From contig CANDCH010000001.1 of assembly GCA_947383145.1 (NCBI GenBank), positions 124,001-188,000 on the forward strand: 64,000 bases of DNA. The letters are read 5' to 3'. The DNA comes from an uncultured bacterium (GTDB taxonomy: Bacteria; Bacillota; Clostridia; Oscillospirales; Oscillospiraceae). Position 1 is the stretch's first letter; each line of letters starts with the position of its first letter. The translations under genes and the position numbers were made by a program. Positions 40,164 through 50,800 of this stretch are shown piece after piece. The notes under the pieces were generated by a model. It was not told where the DNA came from and searched no databases. It saw only the letters and a program-made list of their open reading frames with translations.

Positions 40164-42692
40164 ATGAAAAAGAAGCGCACATGGAAAAGCCTGAGCCTGC
40201 TGCTGGCGGCGGTCATGCTGCTGTCCCTGCTGGCCGGCTGCAACAACGGCGACGCAGAGGGCTCCGCCCCGGCGGAGAACTCCGCGGCCCCCGCGGCGAG
40301 CGACGCGGGAACCGACCCGTCCCAGCCGGCGGGCGCCGGGGAGCTGGAGGAGCTTGGCTCCGGCGACGTGAAGTGGTCCGAGGAGACCACCGCCGACGGC
40401 TGGATCAGAGTGACCAACGAGGGCGGAGCCACCCTGGGCTACACCGCCGAGTCCGGCATCAAGCTGCTCCAGTCCGACGGGTACGCCTTTAAGGACATGA
40501 ACCAGAACGGCCAGCTGGATACCTATGAGGACTGGCGGCTGGACGCGGATACCCGCGCTCAGGCGCTGGTTGACATGATGAGCGTGGATGAGCAGCTCCC
40601 GATCATGGTCCTGACCGAGTATGACATGGGCTACCAACCCGGTTCGCTGGATGATTACGTCACCGGCTTCATGGATGTCGGGGTCCGGGATATCAGCGAG
40701 CCGTTCCAGTTCAAGAGCATCGCCGCGGCGGTGGAATACTCGAATATGCTGCAAAAGTACGTCGAGGGCAAGACCTACGGAATCCCCATCGATCTTCATG
40801 CGGAATTGGGCAGCACGGTCCTGACCGCGTTTGTGAGCAATATCGGCTTTGGCGCAACCTTCAACGCGGACCTCGTCGAGCAGTACGCCCGGATCACCTC
40901 CGCCGAGTGCCGCGCCATCGGCGTGACAACCGTCATGTCCCCCCAGATCGACCTGGCCACAGAGCCCCGCTGGAGCCGGATCACCGGGACCTTCGGCGAG
41001 GACCCCCAGCTGTCCAGCGATCTGGCCCGCGCCGTGACCAACGGGCTTCAGTCCACCTATGACGAGAACGGCAACGACCTGGGCTGGGGCGCGGACAGCA
41101 TCAACACCCTGGTCAAGCATTACCCCGGCGACGGTTCCGCCGAGGGCGGCCGCGAGGCGCACAACGCCACCGGCGCGTTCAACGTGTATCCCGGCGACAA
41201 TTTCTACACCTCCACGCTGCCCTTCGCGGCCACGCTGGACCTGCCCGGCGCCACCAAATCCGCCTCCGGCTTCATGCCCAGCTATTCCATCGCCATCGGA
41301 TCGGACGGGGAGCCCTTTGACGACGAGCTTCGCGCCAGCTCCTTCAGCCACTTCAAGCTGACGGAGGTGCTCCGGGAGCAGCTGGGGTTTGAGGGTGTGA
41401 TCTCCTCTGACTTTGCGCTGATCGAGAGCAGCGGCGCCAGCCGTCCCTGGGGTGTGGAGGACCTGTCCCCCGCAGAGCGGCGTTATGTGGCCCTGGAGGC
41501 CGGCCTGGACCAGTTCGCCGGTGAAAACCTGACCGATTGCATCACCTCTCTGAAGGAAGCCTACAACATGGGCGTTGAGGAGCACGGAGAGGAGTACATG
41601 AAGGAGCGCATCGCCGGCTCGGCCTTCCGCATCCTCAGAACGCGCTTCAGAGTCGGCCTGTTTGAGAACCCCTATCTGGTCACCGCTGAGAGCGAGGCCA
41701 AAATTGCGAAAGAGGAAGCCAAGGCAGTGGCGCTGCAGGCGGTGGAAGAATCCATTATTATGATCAAGAATTCGGAGGGCTTGGTCCATGAGGCGTCCGG
41801 GGACGGCGAAAAGCCCACGGTGTATATCCCCATGACATTCACTCCGGCCTCCAACAGCATGTGGGGCTCGTCTTCGGCCTCCTGGTCTGTCCCTGTTGAT
41901 ATGGCGGTCTATGGCCAGTACTTCAATATCGTCACGGACAGCGTCAGCCCCACGCTGACCGGCCCTGCTGACGACAAGGGGAACCCCACTGTTTCCGAGA
42001 ATGACATTGTCCGGGCTTCCGACGCGGAGCTGGCGTCCTGTGATTTTGCCTTTGTGAAGATCGGGAGCCCCTCCGACGCCAACAGCGGGTATGACGCCGC
42101 CACCGAGCAGTATCTGCCCATCTCCCTGCAATACCGCCCCTACAGCGCCACCAGCCAGTATGTCCGCACCAAGTCTCTGGGCGGCAAGCAGATTGAGGTT
42201 TCCATCGAGTCTCCGTACGGCGCGCAGACCGTTCTGGAAACGGAAAACCGCTCCTACTATGGGAAGTCCACCACGACCCGCAATGAAAGCGATCTGGACA
42301 CCGTGCTCTATGCCGCGTCCAAGGTTGACAAGGTGATCGTGTCCATCAACTGCAGCAAGCCCATGATCTTCTCGGAGTTCGAGGATGTGGCGGATGTCAT
42401 TTTGGTTGACTTTAATTCCAACTCCGCACTGGAAAGCAGCAATTCGAACGCGATCGAAAACGCCATCTGCCAGATCATCTCCGGCCAGCTCGAGCCCTCC
42501 GGCCTGCTTCCCTTCCAGATGCCCGCCAGCATGGACACCGTGGAGGCCCAGTACGAGGACGTCCCCCGGGACATGGAGTGCCACGTGGACAGCGACGGCA
42601 ACACCTATGATTTCGCCTTCGGCCTGAACTGGTCCGGCGTGATCCAGGACGCACGCACCGCCAAGTACTCCGTGCCCCCCCTGGAAGGCTGA
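40164..42692 (+). CDS. GH3 family glycoside hydrolase, surface lipoprotein (GH3-E)
   Basis: 842 residues. Lipoprotein signal ending LLSLLAGC, Ala/Ser/Pro linker, the shared block LGSGDVKWSEETTADGW, EF-hand-like loop DMNQNGQLDTYEDW, TIM barrel (IDLATEPRWSRI, VKHYPGDGSAEGGREAH, presumed nucleophile Asp416 in VISSDFAL), alpha/beta sandwich and the shared C-terminus EDVPRDMECHVDSDGN. First gene of the four-GH3 array. Its ends are almost identical to GH3-G at 45292 while the barrel is diverged. Preceded by AAAGGAG and by the direct repeats at 40021-40053. Substrate unknown. Confidence 0.92.
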   Translation: MKKKRTWKSLSLLLAAVMLLSLLAGCNNGDAEGSAPAENSAAPAASDAGTDPSQPAGAGELEELGSGDVKWSEETTADGWIRVTNEGGATLGYTAESGIKLLQSDGYAFKDMNQNGQLDTYEDWRLDADTRAQALVDMMSVDEQLPIMVLTEYDMGYQPGSLDDYVTGFMDVGVRDISEPFQFKSIAAAVEYSNMLQKYVEGKTYGIPIDLHAELGSTVLTAFVSNIGFGATFNADLVEQYARITSAECRAIGVTTVMSPQIDLATEPRWSRITGTFGEDPQLSSDLARAVTNGLQSTYDENGNDLGWGADSINTLVKHYPGDGSAEGGREAHNATGAFNVYPGDNFYTSTLPFAATLDLPGATKSASGFMPSYSIAIGSDGEPFDDELRASSFSHFKLTEVLREQLGFEGVISSDFALIESSGASRPWGVEDLSPAERRYVALEAGLDQFAGENLTDCITSLKEAYNMGVEEHGEEYMKERIAGSAFRILRTRFRVGLFENPYLVTAESEAKIAKEEAKAVALQAVEESIIMIKNSEGLVHEASGDGEKPTVYIPMTFTPASNSMWGSSSASWSVPVDMAVYGQYFNIVTDSVSPTLTGPADDKGNPTVSENDIVRASDAELASCDFAFVKIGSPSDANSGYDAATEQYLPISLQYRPYSATSQYVRTKSLGGKQIEVSIESPYGAQTVLETENRSYYGKSTTTRNESDLDTVLYAASKVDKVIVSINCSKPMIFSEFEDVADVILVDFNSNSALESSNSNAIENAICQIISGQLEPSGLLPFQMPASMDTVEAQYEDVPRDMECHVDSDGNTYDFAFGLNWSGVIQDARTAKYSVPPLEG

Positions 42693-42706
42693 TTCCTTTT
42701 CCCGGC

Positions 42707-42799
42707 GTCCCAATTTGCGTTTGCGTTCCCAGGCTGAACATGTCCCCGTGATTCCCGCCCCCGCAGGGGCGGGAATCACGGGAAAACATTGGGACTTTT
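42707..42799 (+). terminator. Nested inverted repeat, possible attenuator between GH3-E and GH3-F
   Basis: A perfect 17-bp inner stem (42745-42761 with 42766-42782, loop CGCA) lies inside an outer stem GTCCCAAT (42707-42714) / ATTGGGAC (42788-42795), followed by TTTTC. It may reduce read-through or stabilise the upstream mRNA. Confidence 0.6.
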
Positions 42800-42827
42800 C
42801 AGAAATGATTGTGAAAAGGAGATCAAT

Positions 42828-45263
42828 ATGAAAGGGTTTCACAAGAGAATTTGCGCTCTGTTTCTGGCCGGGATGATGCTGTCCTCCGCGCTGGCGGGCT
42901 GTAATGCCGGCAGCGCGGAAAGCTCAGACCCGGCGCAGACTCCCTCCGAAGCGCTTCCCACCGCCCAGCCCTCTCAGCCGGTTCCAAGCGAAGCCGCAAA
43001 AAGGTGGAGCGAGGAGACCACAAAGGAAGGCTGGATTCGAGTCGCCAACCAGGACGGGGCGGTGCTGGGCTATTCCCCCGACTCCGGGGTCAAGCTGATC
43101 GAGTCCGACGGGTATGCCTTTAAAGACCTGAACAAAAACGGCGTGCTGGACCCCTATGAGGACTGGCGGCTGGACATCGAAACCCGCGCAGAAAACGCGG
43201 CGGCTTTCCTGTCCGACGACGAGATGATCGCCATGATGCTGCTGGGCACGGACCGCACCGGCGGCGCCGACGGGAATATCGCGGACGACGTCAAGGAAAA
43301 GATCGACAACGGCTTCCGCAACCTGACGGCGGCGCCCACAGGGGATATCGCCAATATGGCAGCCTACTCCAATAAGCTCCAGGCGTACGCGGAGGGGAAG
43401 AGCGCCGGAATCCCGATTGACCTGCAGGGCGAGCCGGACCTCTCGGCCGTCTCCGTGTGGCCGTCCGCCCTGAGCCTGGCGTCGTCCTTTGACCCGGAGC
43501 TCATCCATGAATTCGCGAAGATCCGCGGGCAGGAATACCGGGCCATCGGGGTGACGTCGGCGAATATGCCGCAGATCGACTTGGCCACCGAGCCCAGGTG
43601 GTTCCGAATCGCGGAAACCTTTGGCGAGGACCCCGCGCTGGTCATCGATATGGCGCAGGCGTATGTGAACGGGCTGCAGTCCACCTACAGTGAAACCGGC
43701 GAGGACCAGGGCTGGGGCGCGGACAGCGTAGCGGCGTATGTCAAACACTTCCCCAGCGACGGACCTGGCGAGGGGGGCAGAGAGTCCCACCGGCCTTACG
43801 GCAAGTACAGTGTGCAGCCGGGCGGACAGCTGGCCACACACCTGAAGGTATTTGAATCGGTATTTAACCTGGACGGGAAAACCAAGAGCTCGGCCGGCGT
43901 TATGCCCAGCTACTCGATTGGAATAGGCCAGGACGGCGTCGCGCTGGGCGGCGAGCACGTGGGAAGCGGCATGAGCAACTATAAGGTGACGCAGCTGCTG
44001 CGCGGGGACCTGGGCTTCGACGGCGTCGCCGTGACCGACTATGGCGTGATCGACGAGTTCGCCCCGTGGGGCGCGGAGAGCCTGACGGTCGCGGAGCGGT
44101 GCCTGCTGGTTCTGGAGGCCGGCACGGATAAGGTCGGCTCCTCGGACGACCTGGAGGGCATGAAGGGCGGCGCCAAGCTGTACGAGGAGAAGCACGGCGC
44201 GGAGGCCCTGCACGCCCGCCTGACGGAATCCGCGCAGCGCATGATCAAAAATATGCTCAAGCTGGGCCTGGTGGATAACCCGTACCTTCTGGTGGACGAG
44301 AGCAGCGCGAAATACGGAACCAAGGAGCAGCAGGAGGCGTCCCTGGAGGCGCAGCTGAAGTCGGTGGTTCTGCTCAAAAACAGCGGCGATATCATCAAAA
44401 ACCGGCAGGGCGAAAAGCCCACCGTGTACATTCCCCTGGAATACAGTCCGGCCACCGAGGCGGTGCAGATGGGCCCGTTCGCGACTCCGGCCTCCCCGGC
44501 CTCCTTCTCCACCGCGATTGATGCCCGGGTGGCGTCCAATTACTTTAACGTTGTGACGGATACCATCAGCGACACCCTGACCGGACCCGCGGATGAGAGC
44601 GGCAAGCCCACCCTGGGGCCCAACGACGTGATCCGCGCCTCCGAGGCCGAGCTGGCGGCGTGCGACTTCGCCCTGGCGCTGGTCGGCAGCCCCGTTAACG
44701 CGCCGGGCTCCATCGGCATGGGATACGACTCCGAAAAGGAGGAGTACATTCCCATATCCCTGCAATATGGCCCGTACACCGCAAATTCCGCCGACGTTCG
44801 GAAGACCTCCATCGGCGGGGACCTGCTTGCGGACGGGACAAAGGAGAACCGCTCCTATTACGGCAAGTCCTCTATCATCATGAACTCGGATGAACTGGAC
44901 TTTATCCTGGACCTGACCAAAAAGGTCGAACACGTCGTCGTGGTCGTCAAGGCGGCGAACCCCATGATCGTCTCGGAATTTGAGAAGGAGATCGACGGCC
45001 TGCTGGTCCATTTCGGCGGCGTGGGCGACGAGGCGCTGTGCAAGGTCCTCTCGGGCCAGGTGGAACCCAGCGCCCTTCTGCCGGTGCAGATGCCCGCCAA
45101 TATGGAGACCGTGGAGGCCCAGTACGAGGACGTCCCCCGGGACATGGAGTGCTACGTGGACAGCGACGGCAGCGCCTATGATTTCGCCTTCGGCCTCAAC
45201 TGGTCCGGCGTGATCCAGGACGCGCGCACCGCCAAGTACGCCGTAGAACCCCTGAAAGGCTGA
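42828..45263 (+). CDS. GH3 family glycoside hydrolase, surface lipoprotein (GH3-F)
   Basis: 811 residues. Signal ending LSSALAGC, short linker, block KRWSEETTKEGWIRV, EF-hand-like loop DLNKNGVLDPYEDW, TIM barrel (IDLATEPRWFRI, VKHFPSDGPGEGGRESH, presumed nucleophile Asp404 in VAVTDYG), sandwich domain and shared C-terminus EDVPRDMECYVDSDGS. ATG 42828 follows AAAAGGAG. The N-terminal linker differs from GH3-E and GH3-G, so it is the more distant member of the array. Confidence 0.92.
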   Translation: MKGFHKRICALFLAGMMLSSALAGCNAGSAESSDPAQTPSEALPTAQPSQPVPSEAAKRWSEETTKEGWIRVANQDGAVLGYSPDSGVKLIESDGYAFKDLNKNGVLDPYEDWRLDIETRAENAAAFLSDDEMIAMMLLGTDRTGGADGNIADDVKEKIDNGFRNLTAAPTGDIANMAAYSNKLQAYAEGKSAGIPIDLQGEPDLSAVSVWPSALSLASSFDPELIHEFAKIRGQEYRAIGVTSANMPQIDLATEPRWFRIAETFGEDPALVIDMAQAYVNGLQSTYSETGEDQGWGADSVAAYVKHFPSDGPGEGGRESHRPYGKYSVQPGGQLATHLKVFESVFNLDGKTKSSAGVMPSYSIGIGQDGVALGGEHVGSGMSNYKVTQLLRGDLGFDGVAVTDYGVIDEFAPWGAESLTVAERCLLVLEAGTDKVGSSDDLEGMKGGAKLYEEKHGAEALHARLTESAQRMIKNMLKLGLVDNPYLLVDESSAKYGTKEQQEASLEAQLKSVVLLKNSGDIIKNRQGEKPTVYIPLEYSPATEAVQMGPFATPASPASFSTAIDARVASNYFNVVTDTISDTLTGPADESGKPTLGPNDVIRASEAELAACDFALALVGSPVNAPGSIGMGYDSEKEEYIPISLQYGPYTANSADVRKTSIGGDLLADGTKENRSYYGKSSIIMNSDELDFILDLTKKVEHVVVVVKAANPMIVSEFEKEIDGLLVHFGGVGDEALCKVLSGQVEPSALLPVQMPANMETVEAQYEDVPRDMECYVDSDGSAYDFAFGLNWSGVIQDARTAKYAVEPLKG

Positions 45264-45291
45264 TCAATATACGAGGAGGTTAGGTTTCACA

Positions 45292-47774
45292 ATGAAAATG
45301 CAGTTGAAAAAAGCGTGCGGCCTGACGCTGGCGGCGGCCATGCTGCTGTCCCTGCTGGCGGGCTGCAACAACGGCAACGCGGAAGGCTCCGCCCCGGCGG
45401 AGAGCTCCGCGCCCCCCGCGGCGAGCGACGCGGGAAGCGCTCCCTCCCAGCCGGTATCTGCCGGGGAATTGGAAGAGCTGGGCTCCGGCGACGTGAAGTG
45501 GTCCGAGGAGAAGACCGCCGAGGGCTGGATGAAGGTGACCAACCAGGGCGGGACCACCCTGGGCTACTCCCCCGACTCCGGCGTGAAGCTGCTCCAGTCC
45601 GGCGGGTACGCCTTCAAGGATATGAATAAAAACGGCAAGCTGGACCCCTATGAGGACTGGCGGCTGGACGCGGACACCCGCGCCGCGGATCTGGCCGGCC
45701 AGGTGGCGTGGGATCAGATTCCCGGCCTGCTGCTGCTGTCCACCAAGGGCGGACGCAGCACCAACTTCTCCGATGATATGAAGGAGAGCATAAACGCCGG
45801 CGTGCGGACCTTCGACGGCTCGGTGTCCGATGTGAACGACTCGGTGTCCTACACCAACGCGGTCCAGGCCTATGTAGAGGCGCTTGATCTGGCGATTCCC
45901 GTGGACTTCCACGCGGAGACCGGCTCCATGATGAGCGTGAAGCTGGGCACAACCTGGCCCGACACCCTGGGCCTGGGCGCCACGTTTGACCCGGCGATGG
46001 CCCAGAACGCCGGCGAGGCTCTGTCCGCCGTCTACCGCGCCTCGGGCATCACGACGGTGAACTCCCCCCAGATCGACCTGATTACGGAGCCGAGGTGGAG
46101 CCGCTCCGCCGGCAGCTTACGGAGGACCCGCAGCTGGGCTCCGACATGGCCAAGGCGTTTGTGTCCGGCCTGCAGTCCACCTATGACGAGAACGGCGGCG
46201 ACCAGGGCTGGGGCCTGGGCTCCGTCAACGCCCTGCTCAAGCACTTCCCCGGCAACGGCACCGCCGAGGCGGGCCGGGAGGCGCACAATGACTACGGCAA
46301 GTACAACGTATACCCCGGCGACAATTTCTATACCCAGCTGCTTCCCTTCCAGGCGGCCATGGACCTGGACAGCGCAACCGGCTCCGCCGCCGGCGTCATG
46401 CCGGACTACGGCATCGGCATTGACGACAGCGGCGACCCCCTGGGCGGCGAAAAGGTCTCCAGCGCGTACAGCTCCTATAAGATCACCGAGGTCCTGCGGG
46501 GGGAGCTGGGCTTCGACGGCATGGTGGTCACCGACTACGACATCGTGGATGCCCGCCCCTGGGGCACGGAGGACCTCACTGAGACCGAGCGGGCCCTGAT
46601 GATCTTTGAGGCCGGCGTGGACAAGATCGGCAGCTACGCCAACGTGGAGACCCTGCGCGAGGCGATGCAGGCCTATGTGGACAAGCACGGCCAGGAGGAG
46701 GCCGAAACCCGTTTCCGCGATTCCGTGCGCCGGGTGGTGCGCGACATGATCCAGATCGGCCAGATGGACAACGCCTACATCTCCGCCGAGGGGATGAACA
46801 CCGCCATCAAGAACGAGAAGTACGAGGACAACGCCTACGAGGCCCACCTGAAGTCCCTGGTCATGGTGAAAAACAGCGGAAACCTGATCAGTGATAACGG
46901 CGGGGAAAAGCCCACCGTCTACATCCCCATGGTGTACAGCGAGGGCCGTACGGATATGTTCTCCCTGATGATGTTCGGCCCCCAGCCAGCCTCCTGGGCC
47001 ATGCCCGTCAGCGCGAATACCGCCAGCAAATACTTTAACGTCGTGACCGACCGCGTGGCGGATACGCTGACCGGCGAGCCGGACGAGGACGGAAAACCCA
47101 CCGTATCCCGGGACGACATCATCCGGGCCTCCGCGGAGGAGATCGCGGCCTGCGATTTCACGCTGGTGGTCATCAATTCCCCGTCCAACAGCGGCGGCGG
47201 GTTTGACAAGGAGACCGGGGAGTACCTGCCCATCTCCCTGCAGTACGGCAATTATGTGGCCAACTCCCCCTATGTCCGAACCCAGTCCCTGGGCGGCGAT
47301 ACCATTACGATCGAGCAGACGGACGTCTACGGCACCCAGACCGTCAAGAGCAGCGAGAACCGCTCCTATTACGGAAACGCCGCCCGGGTGTCCAACGCGG
47401 ACGAGCTGGACAAGATCGCCTATGCCAACTCCGTCAGCGACAATGTGGTGGTCCTCGTGAAGGCCAGCGGCTCCATGATCGTGTCGGAGTTCGAGTCCAG
47501 CGTGGACGCCATCCTGTTTGATTTCGGCGGGGCCAGCGACGAGGCCGTGTGCGAGGTGATCTCCGGCAGCTATGAGCCCTCCGGCCTGCTGCCCCTCCAG
47601 ATGCCCGTCAATATGGAGACCGTGGAGGCCCAGTACGAGGACGTCCCCCGGGACATGGAGTGCCACGTGGACAGCGACGGCAACACCTATGATTTTGCCT
47701 TCGGCCTGAACTGGTCCGGCGTGATTCAGGACGCGCGCACCGAGAAATACGACGTCCCTCCCCTGGAGGGCTGA
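45292..47774 (+). CDS. GH3 family glycoside hydrolase, surface lipoprotein, frameshifted (GH3-G)
   Basis: The signal ends LLSLLAGC; the linker and GDVKWSEEKTAEGW block nearly equal those of GH3-E; EF-hand-like loop DMNKNGKLDPYEDW. The first frame reads correctly to IDLITEPRWSRSAGS and then turns to nonsense (stop 46599). The sense frame resumes as TEDPQLGSDMAKAF and runs to 47774 with LLKHFPGNG, VVTDYDI (presumed nucleophile) and the shared C-terminus. One missing base near 46119 (AGCTTACGG) explains it; restored length is about 827 residues. Ribosome site CGAGGAGG. Either a recent pseudogene or an assembly error; every catalytic motif is otherwise kept. Confidence 0.85.
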
Positions 47775-47790
47775 GCGCGTAACCACCCAC

Positions 47791-47833
47791 AGGGCGCACC
47801 GCACCCCATGCTTTCAGGGCAGCGGTGCGCCCT
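47791..47833 (+). repeat. Hairpin between GH3-G and GH3-H
   Basis: AGGGCGCACCGC (47791-47802) pairs with GCGGTGCGCCCT (47822-47833); 12 bp, 19-base loop, followed by GATTATGATT without a real T-tract. Confidence 0.6.
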
Positions 47834-47866
47834 GATTATGATTCAGATTGGAAGGGAGCCGTTATT

Positions 47867-50800
47867 TTGAAAAACAGGAAATGGGTAAAGCCTGTGATTT
47901 TCATCGTGGTTTTTGCCGCGATTACCGCGGGCATTTGGCTCGGCGTCCAGAGCCTGCTGGGGGGCCGGGGCGTAGCGGCCAGCAAGGACGATATTATAGC
48001 CGTCGTGAAGTCTGTCCTCCCCTATTTGATCGTCATGGCGGTTGCGGTCCTCGCGATTGCGGCGGCGTTTATCGTGTGCGCCGTCAAAAAGCCCTCCGCT
48101 GCGGCAAAGCTGACCATTCGGACGCAGACGGTGGCGGCGGGGCTGCTGGCCATCGTCGTGTGCGTCAACCTGATCTGCGTCGGCCCCATGTCCTCCCTGC
48201 TGAATGTCAGCGCGGGCGCCAAGGGGGCCATGTCCGAGACCACCCAGGAGCGGTCCCGCGCTCTGGCGGAGCAGATCGCGGAGGAGGGGATCGTCCTGCT
48301 GAAGAACAAGGACGGCGCGCTGCCCCTGGGCGCGGACGTCACCAAGCTCAACGTATTCGGCTGGGCCTCCACCAACCCGATTTACGGCGGGACCGGATCG
48401 GGGGAATTCTCCAGCGCCGCAGACAAGGTCACGCTGCTGCAGGGCCTTGAGCTGGCCGGCTATGAGCTGAACCAGGATCTGATCAACTTCTATGTAAAAG
48501 AGGAGTCCGAGCGCCCGGAGGTGGGGATGTACATCCAGGACTGGACCAACCCCGAGGCCAAAATCAAGGATATGGACCGGGCGAAGCTGTTCGACGGCGC
48601 AAAGGAGTTTTCGGACACCGCGCTGCTGGTGATCTCCCGCTCCGGCGGCGAGGGCGCCGACCTGCCGGGCAGCATAACGGATGAGAATTCCATCGCCGAG
48701 GCCGCGGCCACGGGGCGGGGGGTTCGGTATACCAGCCAGAAGGACGACGTTGACCCCGAAAAGAGCTATCTGGAATTGACCAGCCGGGAAACCGCCTTAC
48801 TGGAGCGGCTCAACGAGGAGTTCAAGAATATCATTGTGATTATCAATTCGGCCAACACCATGGAGCTGGGCTGGATTGAGGAATACGAGAACATCGGCGG
48901 CGTGATCTGGTGCGCGGGGCCCGGGGAGTTCGGCTTCGCGGCCCTGGGCCGGGTGCTGAACGGCTCTGTGAGCCCGTCGGGCAGGACGGCGGACACCTAT
49001 CTCTATGACCTGACAACCGCCCCCACCTATCGGAATTTCGGCAATTTCGAGTATGACAACGTATCCGAGCTGGTGAACCGCCCGGGAAGCGGCGATAACT
49101 ACAAGGCCACCTTTGTCAACTATGTGGAGGGCATTTACGTAGGCTACAAGTTCTATGAGACGGCGGCGGCGGAAGGGCTCATCGACTACGAAAAAACCGT
49201 GCAGTTCCCCTTCGGCTTCGGCCTGTCCTACGCCTCCTTCCAGCAGGAGCTCACGGAGCTGGCCGAGAAGGACGGCGCTGTGACCTTAAAGGTCAAAGTG
49301 ACCAATGTGGGCTCCACCGCGGGAAAAGATGTGGTTGAAGTTTACTATACGCCGCCTTATACTAATGGTGGGATTGAGAAATCGTCCGTCAATCTGATTG
49401 AGTTCGCCAAAACCGAAACGCTGGAGCCCGGTCAGTCCGAGACGGTGGAGGTCTCCTTCGCGCTGGAGGACATGGCCTCCTATGACGATTTGAACCGGGG
49501 CTGCTATGTGTTGGAGGCGGGGGACTATGAGATCAGCATCCGCTCCGATTCCCACACGGTGCTGGCCGCCCAGACGGTGCATGTGGACGCGGATGTGGTC
49601 TACAACGACAGCGGGGCCGGGGCCCGCCCATCGGACGCCATCGCCGCTGTGAACCGCTTCGACTTCGCTCGGGGGGATGTCACCTACTTGAGCAGGGCGG
49701 ACGGCTTCGCCAATTACGAGAAGGCCACGGCCGCTCCCGCCAGCATGAGCATGAGCGGGGAGGCGAAGGCTGGCTTCATCTCCAACGCGGTCTATGACCC
49801 CGCCGAACATATGGATAACAGCGGGACGGTCCCGGCGGCGGGCGCTTCCAATGGCCTGACGTTAGAGGACATGGCGGGCGCGGAGTACAGCGACGAGCGC
49901 TGGGACGCCCTGCTGGACCAGCTCACGGCGGCGGACATGAACGCCCTGATCTCCGTGGGCGGATATATGACCTCCGAAATACCCAGCGTCGGGTTCCAGG
50001 CAACAGTGGAGACCGACGGCCCCTCGGGCCTGCACAGCAACTACACCGACCTGGCCGGTATCAGCTTCCCCGCCCCGGTGATGCTCGCGTCCACCTGGAA
50101 CAAGGAGCTGGCCAGGGAGTTCGGGGAAGTGGTGGGGCTTGAGGGACAGGAGCTGGGCATTTCCGGCTGGTACGGCCCCGCCATGAACATCCACCGCTCG
50201 GCCTTCTCGGGCCGGAACTTCGAGTATTACTCGGAGGACGCGGTCCTCTCCGGCGTGATCGCGGCCAACGCGGTGGCCGGAGCCAGGGTCCATAATATGC
50301 AGACCTACGTGAAGCATTTCGCGCTGAACGACCAGGAGGGCAACCGGACGAATATGCTGCTGACCTGGAGCAACGAACAGGCGATCCGGGAAATCTATCT
50401 GAAGCCCTTTGAGATGGCCCTCAAGGAGGGCGGCGCCAAGTCCGTCATGAGCTCGTACAACTATATCGGCAACATCTGGGCCGGGGCGTGCGACGCGCTG
50501 CTCAACCAGGTCCTGCGGGGCGAGTGGGGCATCGACTGCACCGTCGTCACCGACTGGTACGGCGGCTACGGCTATATGAACGCCGACCTGTCCATCCGCA
50601 ACGGGGGCGACCGGATGCTCACCACCACCGACACCGCCAAGCTGCTGGACAGCGACAGCGCGGAGGCCAGGACCGCCATGCGCCGGGCGTGCCACAATAT
50701 TCTCTATTCCCTGGCCAATTCCAACGTGTTCGGCAGCAATCTGGGGATGGCCAACTGGAGGATCATCCTGATCGCGGCGGATATCTGCGCGGGCGTCCTG

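Noticed and set aside
46090-46150. Programmed ribosomal frameshift in GH3-G
   Set aside because: No slippery heptamer or following pseudoknot is evident at AGCTTACGG, and the paralogues E and F read straight through the same place.
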